Origin: Roseiarcus sp963775575
GTDB taxonomy: Bacteria; Pseudomonadota; Alphaproteobacteria; Rhizobiales; Beijerinckiaceae
Length of the DNA: 64,000 nucleotides
Direction: 5' to 3'
NCBI GenBank assembly: GCA_963775575.1
Contig: CAVZJG010000005.1
Span: 62,001-126,000, forward strand
The notes under the pieces are model-generated. The model did not search any database, was not told the DNA's origin, and worked only from the letters and a program-made list of their open reading frames with translations. Shown one piece after another: positions 8,608 through 18,585 of the stretch (position 1 is its first letter; each line of letters opens with the position of its first letter). The position numbers and the translations under genes are program-made.

Positions 8608-8689
8608 CGAATTAGGATGATCGCTGGAGACGGATTGAATGCAGGTGCCCTCCACCCCATCACCGTAATTCTGATTGTGGGGCAATGCC

Positions 8690-9073
8690 ATGAAGCCTGC
8701 GTATTTCAAAGAGACCCTACCACGCGACTTGATCCAAGCCCTGCGGGAATATCCGAAGGGACGAGACTGCCAGCGTGTTTATGACGACGTGCTCCGCGCC
8801 AGGAACGGCCGGGGCGAGAGAACCTTAGAGAATTTCAAGAGCCGAAATAGTTTCGAGAGCGCCGTTCGAGCCACATTCAACCAATACAACAGGGACGGAA
8901 GCGTGTGGAGGAAGAATGGCGCAAACCCGAAAAACGCGCTGTTCTTTTGTCCTCATGGATTAGGTATGGGCGTATGGGCCGTTGACCTGGAGCGGGCGGA
9001 AGCGTGGCTGGCGGAAAGCCCATACAAAGGTCAGATAAAACTCGCCGGCGAACCGTCAGATGTTACTTTCTAG
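8690..9073 (+). CDS. Hypothetical protein, 127 aa
   Basis: I do not recognise this protein. From ATG 8690 it reads MKPAYFKETLPRDLIQALRE and is soluble-looking and rich in basic and aromatic residues. The middle contains NSFESAVRATFNQYNRDGSVWR and the end has FFCPHGLGMGVWAVDLERAEAWL. No signal peptide or membrane segment is visible. An upstream TTG at 8675 would add five residues, but the ATG has a G-rich stretch at a suitable distance. Codon choice is more relaxed than in ilvD (more A/T in third positions), which suggests recent acquisition as part of the island. Confidence 0.6.
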   Translation: MKPAYFKETLPRDLIQALREYPKGRDCQRVYDDVLRARNGRGERTLENFKSRNSFESAVRATFNQYNRDGSVWRKNGANPKNALFFCPHGLGMGVWAVDLERAEAWLAESPYKGQIKLAGEPSDVTF

Positions 9074-9113
9074 CCCTCGGCGTCGCGCGCCATTAACGGA
9101 AGGGACAATACCC

Positions 9114-9626
9114 ATGCGCGCGCTAATCGGGTTTGCTGTCTTGGCCGCGTTGGCGGGAACACCCTGCCAAGCCAATCCACTTGACGATTGCACGCTCAAG
9201 AATATGGTCGGGGTGACGTCCGACGCTGCGGCAAAATTTGTGCGGCAAGCGTGTCTTGGGCAAATCTCGACCGCCATTGCGACAGAAGAACTTTCTATCC
9301 AAGCGACGGCGGCCATGGGGAGCGGACAATTCGACGATAGCAACCAGCTATACATCACCGTTCAAAACAAGTCACGATATGCGATCACGGAAATGATGAT
9401 TCGCGTTTCAACTGAAAAGGACGCGAAGTGGAATGACTACGAAGCAACAAATTTCTTTCAGATATCCAAGTATGTGACCGGGTTGCCTCCCGATCCCGCT
9501 AATTATTTGCAGATAAAGCCATTCTCGACCGTTACCTTCTCCATCGCCATCCGCGAACCAAATCTTCCTCAAGGACAATGGAGTTGGCAAGTGCTTTCGG
9601 CAAAGGGGTACATCGCCGCTGAATGA
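9114..9626 (+). CDS. Exported hypothetical protein, 170 aa
   Basis: ATG 9114 is preceded by GGAAGGGA at a good ribosome-binding distance. The protein opens with a clean signal peptide (MRALIGFAVLAALAGTPCQA) and the mature part starts NPLDDCTLKN. A segment NQLYITVQNKSRYAITEMMI, followed by FSTVTFSIAIREPN, suggests a compact beta-sandwich, as in many secreted domains. Cysteines occur at CTLKN and ACLGQ and could form a disulfide. No family is recognised. Its stop overlaps the start of the next small ORF (ATGA), which implies co-translation with the downstream genes. Confidence 0.65.
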   Translation: MRALIGFAVLAALAGTPCQANPLDDCTLKNMVGVTSDAAAKFVRQACLGQISTAIATEELSIQATAAMGSGQFDDSNQLYITVQNKSRYAITEMMIRVSTEKDAKWNDYEATNFFQISKYVTGLPPDPANYLQIKPFSTVTFSIAIREPNLPQGQWSWQVLSAKGYIAAE

Positions 9627-9754
9627 ACAAGGGGTCATCGCAGAATCTTCCCCAAATGGAGGAAGCACGGGGGCGGCTTGCCAAGGGGGAGGCGACGCGC
9701 GACCTCGCCAAGAACTACGGGGTCAGCCACATGATTGCGAGACTATCGATATGA
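9623..9754 (+). CDS. Short helix-turn-helix ORF, resolvase C-terminus-like
   Basis: This 43-codon ORF is linked by ATGA overlaps at both ends to its neighbours. Its sequence EEARGRLAKGEATRDLAKNY followed by GVSHMIARL closely resembles the C-terminal helix-turn-helix of serine recombinases/invertases (the Hin-type domain). No catalytic domain is upstream, so it is either a recombinase remnant or a stand-alone mini HTH protein. The perfect overlaps with both flanking genes make continued translation plausible, at least for coupling. Confidence 0.45.
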   Translation: MNKGSSQNLPQMEEARGRLAKGEATRDLAKNYGVSHMIARLSI

Positions 9755-10458
9755 CAGCAACACAAGACCACGAGCGCGAGTATTTTGAAAAGTTTACTCG
9801 CGATTACAGATTGTCTGACGGTACCCCCGAATATGGCGACAAGCCAGACGTCCTCTTTAAAGGCGCACAGACAATTGGAATAGAAATAACAAAGTTTTAT
9901 AGGGACTCTGGCCATGTCCCATCGAGCGAGCAAAAACAAAAGCCGCTTCGTAAGGCCGTCCTTCGCGGAGCTCAGAAACTTTATCGTGCGGCAGGCGGCA
10001 AACAGATCGAGTTACAGGTTGGATTCAATGCCAAGCATCCCGTTACGCCGTCGCGTATGAAGAAACTGCCGCAAGAATTGGCTGAGGTGGCAAAGAATAT
10101 CGACCGAGATCAGAGCGGGCAGCTAAACTCAATTCATTTTGACCACATCGCAGAGAGTAATTGGGTGTGGCTCACCGCCGAAGATAGCAGAAATGAACAA
10201 TGGAAGCTTGTTCAGGTACATGACGTGAAATTGACTTCTGAAGAGAATCTGATAGAAATCATTAGTGGAAAAGAAGCAAAGTCTGTCGAATATAAGCCGT
10301 GTGATGCGTACTGGTTATTGGTTGTGGTCGACTGGCGTGACGCTGCGCAGGAGCAAGAAATAATTGTACCCGGCGGCCTTAAGGTGGCTTCGAGAGTGTT
10401 CCAACGAGTCCTACTCTACAAGCCGGACTTTCAGGATATCGTTGAGGTGTGGCCGTAA
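9751..10458 (+). CDS. Hypothetical protein, 235 aa, possibly nuclease-like
   Basis: I do not recognise the family. The protein begins MTATQDHEREYFEKFTRDYR and has no signal peptide or membrane helix. The segment KPDVLFKGAQTIGIEITKFY has the spacing of an acidic residue followed by a beta strand with E-x-T-K that often marks PD-(D/E)XK-like nuclease folds; this is only a weak structural guess. The C-terminal half contains YWLLVVVDWRDAAQEQEIIV. The gene follows the 43-codon HTH ORF with an ATGA overlap. Base composition is clearly lower in GC than neighbouring core genes, in line with horizontal acquisition. Confidence 0.55.
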   Translation: MTATQDHEREYFEKFTRDYRLSDGTPEYGDKPDVLFKGAQTIGIEITKFYRDSGHVPSSEQKQKPLRKAVLRGAQKLYRAAGGKQIELQVGFNAKHPVTPSRMKKLPQELAEVAKNIDRDQSGQLNSIHFDHIAESNWVWLTAEDSRNEQWKLVQVHDVKLTSEENLIEIISGKEAKSVEYKPCDAYWLLVVVDWRDAAQEQEIIVPGGLKVASRVFQRVLLYKPDFQDIVEVWP

Positions 10459-10483
10459 TTAGCATTACCATTACGGCCATTAC

Positions 10484-10505
10484 GGTGACAGTGCACTCAA
10501 CTGAC
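10484..10505 (+). repeat. GRCAGTGCACT motif, right border of accessory island
   Basis: GGTGACAGTGCACTCAACTG is in the same orientation as the copy at 8583. It is preceded by ATTACGG-type repeats (10465-10483) that resemble the repeats around 5070-5245. It overlaps the point where the vapC reading frame ends. Confidence 0.6.
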
Positions 10506-10529
10506 GATCGCGCGCGCGTCGACGAACAT
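10497..10529 (-). pseudogene. vapC toxin remnant (first 10 codons)
   Basis: Directly downstream of the VapB-like antitoxin, with a one-base gap, an ATG opens the peptide MFVDARAIVS, which matches the start of PIN-domain VapC toxins (compare MIVDASALIAVL at 59622). It then meets a stop inside the GACAGTGCACT repeat. The rest of the PIN domain is absent. The toxin has therefore been cut off at the repeat border, leaving an orphan antitoxin. Confidence 0.65.
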
Positions 10530-10530
10530 C

Positions 10531-10785
10531 TCAGCGGTCTTCCGTCAGATCGTGGTCGAGGTCGTGGTAGGCTCGCGGAGGAACCGGCCGCCGGTTGTTC
10601 GGAAACGAAAGGCCGTGCTCCGCCAGTATCCTGCGGGCAGTTTCGGTCGGAGTCTCCCGTCGCAAGCGCGCGGCGATGGCTTCCTTCAGCGCCGCGATCA
10701 CCGCGGCGGTGACCGTCGTGTCGTCGAGCTTGGCCAGACGCTTGGCCAGCGCGTCGGCCTCGGGGTCGCGGATGCTGAGCCTCAT
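10531..10785 (-). CDS. vapB: VapB-like antitoxin (orphan)
   Basis: This 84-residue protein is of the VapB/Rv0623-like antitoxin type. It begins MRLSIRDPEADALAKRLAKL, the usual start, followed by TTVTAAVIAALKEAIAARL, which resembles a ribbon-helix-helix DNA-binding region. The C-terminal PPRAYHDLDHDL would be the toxin-binding part. The expected vapC partner begins one base downstream but is truncated after ten codons. The antitoxin therefore has no local target; it may be a fossil or may act on another VapC. Confidence 0.75.
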   Translation of the reverse strand: MRLSIRDPEADALAKRLAKLDDTTVTAAVIAALKEAIAARLRRETPTETARRILAEHGLSFPNNRRPVPPRAYHDLDHDLTEDR

Positions 10786-10910
10786 GTGTGGCTTCCTGCG
10801 TAGCGCAAGCCATACGACGACGTAAAGATCGCGGCAATCGTGATCGCTTCGCGCGTTGCGCGCGCCTCGATTTTCGCTACGTTGACGACCCGCCGCAGGA
10901 GACCTCAGCC

Positions 10911-11861
10911 ATGCAAAAGCGAAAACTCGGCCGCACCGATCTGTCCATCGCTCCGATCGTGTTCGGCGGCAACGTGTTCGGCTGGACGGCGGACAAGAAG
11001 ACTTCGTTCGCGCTGCTCGACCGCTTCGCCGCGGCTGGGCTCGACGCGATCGACACCGCCGACGCCTATTCGACCTGGGCGCCGGGCAACCAGGGTGGCG
11101 AATCCGAGACGATCATCGGCGAGTGGATGAAGGCCCGCGGCAATCGCCGCGCGATCACCGTCATCACCAAGGTCGGCTCGCCGATGGGGCCGGGAAAGAA
11201 GGGGCTCTCCGCCCGCTATATCGAGGAGGAGGTCGAGGCGTCGCTGAAGCGGCTGCGGATCGAGACCATCGACCTCTATCTCTCGCATTGGCCGGACGCC
11301 GCGACGCCGTACGAGGAGACGCTCGGCGCCTACCAGCGGCTGATCGCCAAGGGCAAGATCCGCTGGTGCGGCGCCTCGAATCTCAACGCGGGCCAGCTCG
11401 CCGCCGCGCTTCAAGCGGCGAAGACGAAGGGCCTGCCGCGCTACGAGGTTCTGGAGCCCGAATACAATCTCTACGATCGCGCCGCTTTCGACGGGCCGTT
11501 GCGCGATCTCTGCCTGGCGCAGGAGATCGGCGTCGTCACCTATTACAGCCTCGCCAAAGGCTTCCTCTCCGGCAAATATCGCGGCGAGGCCGACCTCGGT
11601 CAAAGCCCGCGCAGCGGCGGCGTGAAGGCCTATCTCAACCCGCGCGGCTTTCGCATTCTCGCCGCGCTCGACGAGGTCGCGGCGCGCCACGGGGTTAAGC
11701 CGGCCGCGGTCGCGTTGGCCTGGATCGTCGCCCGGCCCGGCGTCACGGCGCCGATCGCCAGCGCCACCTCGCTCGCCCAGGTGGAAAGCCTCATCCGCGC
11801 GGCGACGCTGACGCTGAGCGGCGAGGACGTCGCGGCGCTGGACCTGGCCAGCGCGCCTTGA
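10911..11861 (+). CDS. Aldo/keto reductase
   Basis: This is an NAD(P)H-dependent oxidoreductase of the aldo/keto reductase superfamily, 316 residues from ATG 10911, with AGGAG nine bases upstream. The catalytic tetrad is visible as D48 and Y53 in IDTADAYS, K87 in VITKVGS and H126 in LYLSHWPD. The end, with a VTAPIASATSLAQVESLI segment, is the phosphate/cofactor-binding region of the YajO/Tas-like group. The physiological substrate cannot be told from sequence. It is transcribed away from the antitoxin gene and converges on xthA. Confidence 0.92.
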   Translation: MQKRKLGRTDLSIAPIVFGGNVFGWTADKKTSFALLDRFAAAGLDAIDTADAYSTWAPGNQGGESETIIGEWMKARGNRRAITVITKVGSPMGPGKKGLSARYIEEEVEASLKRLRIETIDLYLSHWPDAATPYEETLGAYQRLIAKGKIRWCGASNLNAGQLAAALQAAKTKGLPRYEVLEPEYNLYDRAAFDGPLRDLCLAQEIGVVTYYSLAKGFLSGKYRGEADLGQSPRSGGVKAYLNPRGFRILAALDEVAARHGVKPAAVALAWIVARPGVTAPIASATSLAQVESLIRAATLTLSGEDVAALDLASAP

Positions 11862-11960
11862 GGCCGGCGGCGGGGACGCCGAAAGCGGCGTCCGACCGCG
11901 CGCGCGGCGTTTGACCGGGATCGTGGCGACCGTCTCGCCGTCGGGGCGGAATGGGCTCGC

Positions 11961-12767
11961 CTACAGCGTCAGCTCCACCTTTACCGGCGCGTGGTCGGAA
12001 GGGCGCTCCCAGCCGCGGGCCTCGCGCAGCACTTGCATCGATTTGACCGCGTCGGCGAGCGCCGGGCTGACCCAGACGTGGTCGAGGCGGCGGCCCTTGT
12101 CGGCCTTCGCCCAGTCGGGCGCGCGGTAGCTCCACCAGGTGTAGAGCTTCTGCTGACGGGGCACGAACTTGCGCAAGGCGTCGATCCAGGGACCGGCGGC
12201 CTGGGCGCGGCCGAGCTTCTCCACTTCGATCGGCGTGTGGCTGACGACGCCGAGGAGCGCCTTGTGGCTCCATACGTCGTGCTCCAGCGGCGCGATGTTG
12301 AGATCGCCGACCAGCACAACGCGGCCGGCGGCCTTCTTTTCCTCGCCGAACCAGGCCGCCATTTCGTCGACGAAGGCGAGCTTGTGCGCAAATTTGTCGT
12401 TGATTTCGGGATCGGGTTCGTCGCCGCCGGCGGGCACGTAGAAATTGTGGATTTCCAGGCCGTCCGCCTTGCCCGCCAGCGTCACCGCGACGTGGCGCGA
12501 ATCGCCCTTGGCGCAAAAATCGCGCCGGCTCTGGTCGCCGAACGCATGGCGCGAGACGATCGCGACGCCGTGATATCCCTTCTGGCCGTTGATCGCGGCG
12601 TGCGGGTAGCCGAGCCGCGCGAACTCGGCGAGCGGAAATTGCGCGTCGGGGCACTTGGTCTCCTGGAGGCAGAGGACGTCGGGGCGCTGTTCGGCGAGAT
12701 AGCGCGCGACGAGCGCGATGCGCAGGCGCACCGAATTGATGTTCCAGGTCGAGATCGAGAAGCGCAA
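11961..12767 (-). CDS. xthA: Exodeoxyribonuclease III
   Basis: XthA is an AP endonuclease and 3'-5' exonuclease in base excision repair. The conserved N-terminus FSISTWNINSVRLR begins two codons after a TTG at 12767. Using it gives 268 residues, the length of the E. coli enzyme; longer in-frame starts add an unrelated arginine-rich leader, so I reject them. Active-site motifs are present: LCLQETK, GVAIVSR, GDLNIAPLEHDV, RLDHVWVSP and SDHAPV. It lies downstream of the lolA-like gene on the same strand with a 115-bp gap, possibly co-transcribed. Confidence 0.93.
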   Translation of the reverse strand: MRFSISTWNINSVRLRIALVARYLAEQRPDVLCLQETKCPDAQFPLAEFARLGYPHAAINGQKGYHGVAIVSRHAFGDQSRRDFCAKGDSRHVAVTLAGKADGLEIHNFYVPAGGDEPDPEINDKFAHKLAFVDEMAAWFGEEKKAAGRVVLVGDLNIAPLEHDVWSHKALLGVVSHTPIEVEKLGRAQAAGPWIDALRKFVPRQQKLYTWWSYRAPDWAKADKGRRLDHVWVSPALADAVKSMQVLREARGWERPSDHAPVKVELTL

Positions 12768-12882
12768 GGGGAGGCCTTTTCTGCGAGGGGCGGGGCGGAT
12801 TTCCGGGCGGCGCCGAGGCGGCGACGCTCGCTCGAGCGCCGCCCTTCTGCACGTTGCGGCAAAGGTCGGCAATGCGGCCGCG

Positions 12883-13713
12883 CTAATCGCGCTTGGCGCC
12901 GGCCGGGACCGGCATTTCGTTGATGTGGAAGAGGTCGCGATCGGGCTGGGTGGTCAGGTCGACGTTGAACAAGGTGACCACCGTTTGAAAGCCCTGCGGG
13001 TCGAGGACGGTCCATTGCTTCAGCGCGAACGAATCGGGATCGAACACCAGCGCGATCTCGGCCGTGCCGCCGAACGTCGCCTTGTCCTCGATCTCGATCG
13101 TCGCGGCGTTGTCGTCGATCGCGACCCGCTTGACGGTGGTGTCCTTGGCGATGTCGATGTGGTCGGCGAGCAGGAATTTCAGCGGCGTCTGGGCGATGAA
13201 ATAGAGGTCCTGAGTGTCGAGCTTCTGGTCGCGCACCGCGACCGAGCGCCCGTCGGCGACGATTTCGAGGCGCGCCGGCGGGGCGAAACGGAACAGCATC
13301 CGGCCCGGCCGCTCGACATAGAGCTGGCCTTCCGAGCGCGTCCCGTCGGGTCCGATCTGCACGAAGTCCGCGGTCATCACGCGCGCGCCGTCGAGATAGG
13401 CGTTGGCCTTGGCGACGGCCTCTTCCGCCGTCAGTTGCGGCTTGGCCGCGTCCCCGCTCGGCTCGGCGAGGTCGGCGGGCCTGGCGGGCGGCGTCGGCGG
13501 CGCCTTGAGATCGCTCGGCGCGGCCTTGGCCGGTTCGGCGAGCTGGGCGGGCGAAGCAGGGGCGGCGGGCGATTTCGGCTGGACGTCCTTGGCCGGCTGG
13601 GCGAGATCGGCGGGCCTGGCGGGCGGCGTCGGCGTCTCGTCCCCGGATGAGGCGAAGGGCGCGAACAGGAGAAGCGCGAGGGCCGACCAGGCGAGGGGCC
13701 GAAGGATCGTCAT
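12883..13713 (-). CDS. LolA-like outer-membrane lipoprotein carrier protein
   Basis: This is a periplasmic carrier expected to ferry lipoproteins to the outer membrane. ATG 13713 with GGAG upstream gives 276 residues. A signal peptide (MTILRPLAWSALALLLFAPF) is followed by an unusual 60-residue Pro/Ala linker in which PPARPADLA occurs twice. The LolA domain proper follows from about residue 95: ANAYLDGARVMTADFVQIGP, GRMLFRFAPPARLEIVADG and YFIAQTPLKFLL. The C-terminal part contains DPQGFQTVVTLFNV. The linker repeat is also a DNA-level repeat (about 13468-13504 and 13602-13640). The LolA assignment is firm; the role of the linker is unknown. Confidence 0.88.
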   Translation of the reverse strand: MTILRPLAWSALALLLFAPFASSGDETPTPPARPADLAQPAKDVQPKSPAAPASPAQLAEPAKAAPSDLKAPPTPPARPADLAEPSGDAAKPQLTAEEAVAKANAYLDGARVMTADFVQIGPDGTRSEGQLYVERPGRMLFRFAPPARLEIVADGRSVAVRDQKLDTQDLYFIAQTPLKFLLADHIDIAKDTTVKRVAIDDNAATIEIEDKATFGGTAEIALVFDPDSFALKQWTVLDPQGFQTVVTLFNVDLTTQPDRDLFHINEMPVPAGAKRD

Positions 13714-14135
13714 GGATTCTCCGCTTTGACCGGCTCGAAGGGCGCGCGCCGACACGGCGGCGGCGATCGCGGGCGGCTCGCGCCCGGCTGAGCGCTCACT
13801 GCCAGTCCCTTGCGCCCATTTTGTGGCGGGCGACGGCGCGCCGCCGTCGCTGCGCGGCGTCCTGGGACGGGATCGAATGACCGGCGAACGGACGGCGACA
13901 TTTGACCCGAAGCCGGTTCGCGCTCCATAAGCGGTCTTCCCGACTCGATCGGTTGGCCCGCCGAGGCGGAACCGCTCGCTGCGCCCGGAAGGAAGAACCG
14001 AGCGCCGGCCCTTTGGGCCGCCCCAGGCGCGCCGCCGCCGCAGACCAACGCCGCCGTCCCTCCGCTGTAGATTTCTTGTTACTTTCTGTCGCGCAATATC
14101 ATAGGCGTCACCCAACCCGCGGAGCCGCGCTCGTC
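13714..14135. other. Intergenic region, lolA-like / DUF47
   Basis: This is a 422-bp divergent spacer. It must hold promoters for both neighbours, but I see no convincing operator. A lone CTGTC half-site near 14086 resembles half a Pho box, but the second half is missing. No ORF is supported. Confidence 0.45.
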
Positions 14136-14777
14136 ATGAAATGGTTTCAGAAGATTTTGCCCCGCGAGGATAAATTCTTCGATTTATTCGAAAGCCATGC
14201 GAAAATATTGGTCGACGGCGCGGACGCGTTGCACAAGTTGCTCCAAGGCGGAGACGACGCCGCTCGCTATTGCCGCCTCGTCATCGATAAAGAACGCGAA
14301 GCCGACGAGATCGCCCACCAGGTCATGCAGTCGGTGCGCCGCACATTCATCACCCCTTTCGACCGCAGCGACATCCAGGAGCTGATCCAATCCATGGACG
14401 ACGCCATCGACCAGATGCATCAGACCGTGAAGACGATCATGCTGTTCGAAGTTCGCCGTTTCGATCCGCTGATGCGGGACATGGCGGCGTTGGCCGTCGA
14501 AGCGGCCGGACTGACGGCGAAGACGGTTCCGCTGCTGCGGGAGATCGCCGCGCACGCGAGCGCCATCAACACGTTCGCGGAAAACGTCACCCAGCTCGAA
14601 GACAAGTCGGACCAGTTGTATGACGAGGGGTTGCGGGATCTCTTCCATCGGCTCGGAAACAGCGACCCGATGGCCTTTATCGTCGGGTCGCGAATCTACG
14701 AGCATTTGGAAAAGGTGCTCGATCGGTTCGAGGATGTCGCGAATCAAATCAACGGCATCGTGATCGAACACCTTTAA
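14136..14777 (+). CDS. DUF47 / PhoU-like phosphate-transport accessory protein
   Basis: This 213-residue all-helical protein of the DUF47 (Pit accessory, PhoU-like) family starts MKWFQKILPREDKFFDLFES. The helical segment with DEIAHQVMQSVRRTFITPFD followed by DIQELIQSMDDAIDQM matches the family, in which acidic residues bind metal. It ends only 12 bp before the phosphate permease gene, and the pair forms the familiar DUF47-pit operon. By family knowledge it modulates the low-affinity phosphate carrier. Confidence 0.93.
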   Translation: MKWFQKILPREDKFFDLFESHAKILVDGADALHKLLQGGDDAARYCRLVIDKEREADEIAHQVMQSVRRTFITPFDRSDIQELIQSMDDAIDQMHQTVKTIMLFEVRRFDPLMRDMAALAVEAAGLTAKTVPLLREIAAHASAINTFAENVTQLEDKSDQLYDEGLRDLFHRLGNSDPMAFIVGSRIYEHLEKVLDRFEDVANQINGIVIEHL

Positions 14778-14789
14778 GGCTCCGGCGTC

Positions 14790-15794
14790 ATGACCGCCCC
14801 TCTTGCCGCGCCGCTGCTCATCGGCTTGATCGCCACCGCGCTCGCCTTCGATTTCCTGAACGGCCTTCACAACGCCGCCAACTCGATCGCCACCATCGTT
14901 TCGACGCGCGTCTTGCGGTCGTCTTTCGCGGTCTTCTGGGCCGCGTTTTTCAACTTCATCGCCTTTCTGGTGTTTGGACTGACCGTCGCTCAAACCGTGG
15001 GAAAGGGCATCGTCCAGCCCGACATCGTCACCGCCGGCGTCATCTTCGCCGCGCTCTGCGGCGCCATCGTGTGGGACGTCGTCACCTGGTTGTTGGGGAT
15101 TCCGTCGAGCAGTTCGCACGCCTTGATCGGCGGGCTCGTCGGCGCCGGCGTCGCGCGATCGGGGTTCGGGGCCGTGGTGTGGTCGGGCTTTCTGAAGACC
15201 TCGGCCGCGATCGTCGTTTCCCCCTTGCTCGGCTTTGTGCTGGCGTTGTCGCTCGTGGCGGCGGTGTCATGGATCTTCGTCCGCTCGACGCCGCTTGCCG
15301 TCGACAATCTGTTCCGCACGCTCCAGTTCGGATCAGCGGCGCTCTATTCTCTCGGCCACGGCGGCAACGACGCTCAGAAGACCATGGGCGTCATCTCCGT
15401 CCTCCTCTACTCGCAGGGCTACATGCCCAACGGGTTCCAGGTCCCGCTTTGGGTCGTGCTGTCCTGTCAGGCCGCGATGGCGTTCGGCACCTTGTTCGGC
15501 GGCTGGCGCATCGTGCACACCATGGGCTCGAAGATCACGCGACTCACGCCGATGCGAGGATTCTGCGCCGAGACCAGCGGCGCCAGCACCCTGTTCTTTG
15601 CGACTTGGTTGGGCGTTCCCGTCTCGACGACGCACACCATCACCGGCGCCATCGTCGGCGTCGGCGCGGCGCGCCGGACCGCGGCGGTGCGTTGGAACGT
15701 GGCCCAGAGCATCGTCGTCGCATGGGTGCTGACTTTGCCCGCGGCCGCGCTCATCGCCGCCGCCGTCTACACCGCGGTGCGCACTTTCGCGTGA
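14790..15794 (+). CDS. pit: Inorganic phosphate transporter, Pit family
   Basis: This is a low-affinity phosphate (metal-phosphate/H+) symporter in the inner membrane, 334 residues with about ten hydrophobic segments. The two inverted family repeats are visible: FDFLNGLHNAANSIATIVST near the start, and a second copy with SLGHGGNDAQKTMGVIS. The loop GIPSSSSHALIGGLVGAG and its counterpart GVPVSTTHTITGAIVGVG are the Pit signature. It is co-transcribed with the upstream DUF47 gene. Confidence 0.95.
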   Translation: MTAPLAAPLLIGLIATALAFDFLNGLHNAANSIATIVSTRVLRSSFAVFWAAFFNFIAFLVFGLTVAQTVGKGIVQPDIVTAGVIFAALCGAIVWDVVTWLLGIPSSSSHALIGGLVGAGVARSGFGAVVWSGFLKTSAAIVVSPLLGFVLALSLVAAVSWIFVRSTPLAVDNLFRTLQFGSAALYSLGHGGNDAQKTMGVISVLLYSQGYMPNGFQVPLWVVLSCQAAMAFGTLFGGWRIVHTMGSKITRLTPMRGFCAETSGASTLFFATWLGVPVSTTHTITGAIVGVGAARRTAAVRWNVAQSIVVAWVLTLPAAALIAAAVYTAVRTFA

Positions 15795-15837
15795 CGTTGG
15801 CGGCCCGTCCGTCGCGATCAGCGAGCAGCGGCTCTCC

Positions 15838-18378
<2,541 letters not shown>

Positions 18379-18504
18379 CGCTCACCCGCACAGCCGAGGC
18401 CGCGGCGTCCGACGCCGCTCGAGCAGGCACGCTAGGCCGGCCGAGTTAATGTCGGCCTAACCTTAATGCTTTTCCCACAGCGCCGCGCCGCGGCGGCGGA
18501 GGGC

Positions 18505-18531
18505 AAAAAAATGGACGCCCGTCGGGCGTCC
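18505..18531 (-). terminator. Rho-independent terminator of glnK-amtB
   Basis: On the minus strand an 8-bp perfect stem (GGACGCCC/GGGCGTCC, loop of three) is followed by a run of seven T residues. It lies 55-81 bp after the amtB stop. Confidence 0.85.
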
Positions 18532-18585
18532 GAGGTGGGAGGAAACGGGGACTCCGGCGGCGCGAGGTCGCCGGAACCGATTGGG

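Noticed and set aside
6565..8709. 714-codon open frame on the minus strand opposite ilvD
   Set aside because: It is antisense to a full set of IlvD motifs and is arginine/alanine-rich with no recognisable domain.
14080..14110. Pho box upstream of the DUF47-pit operon
   Set aside because: Only one CTGTC half-site is visible and the second repeat is missing.
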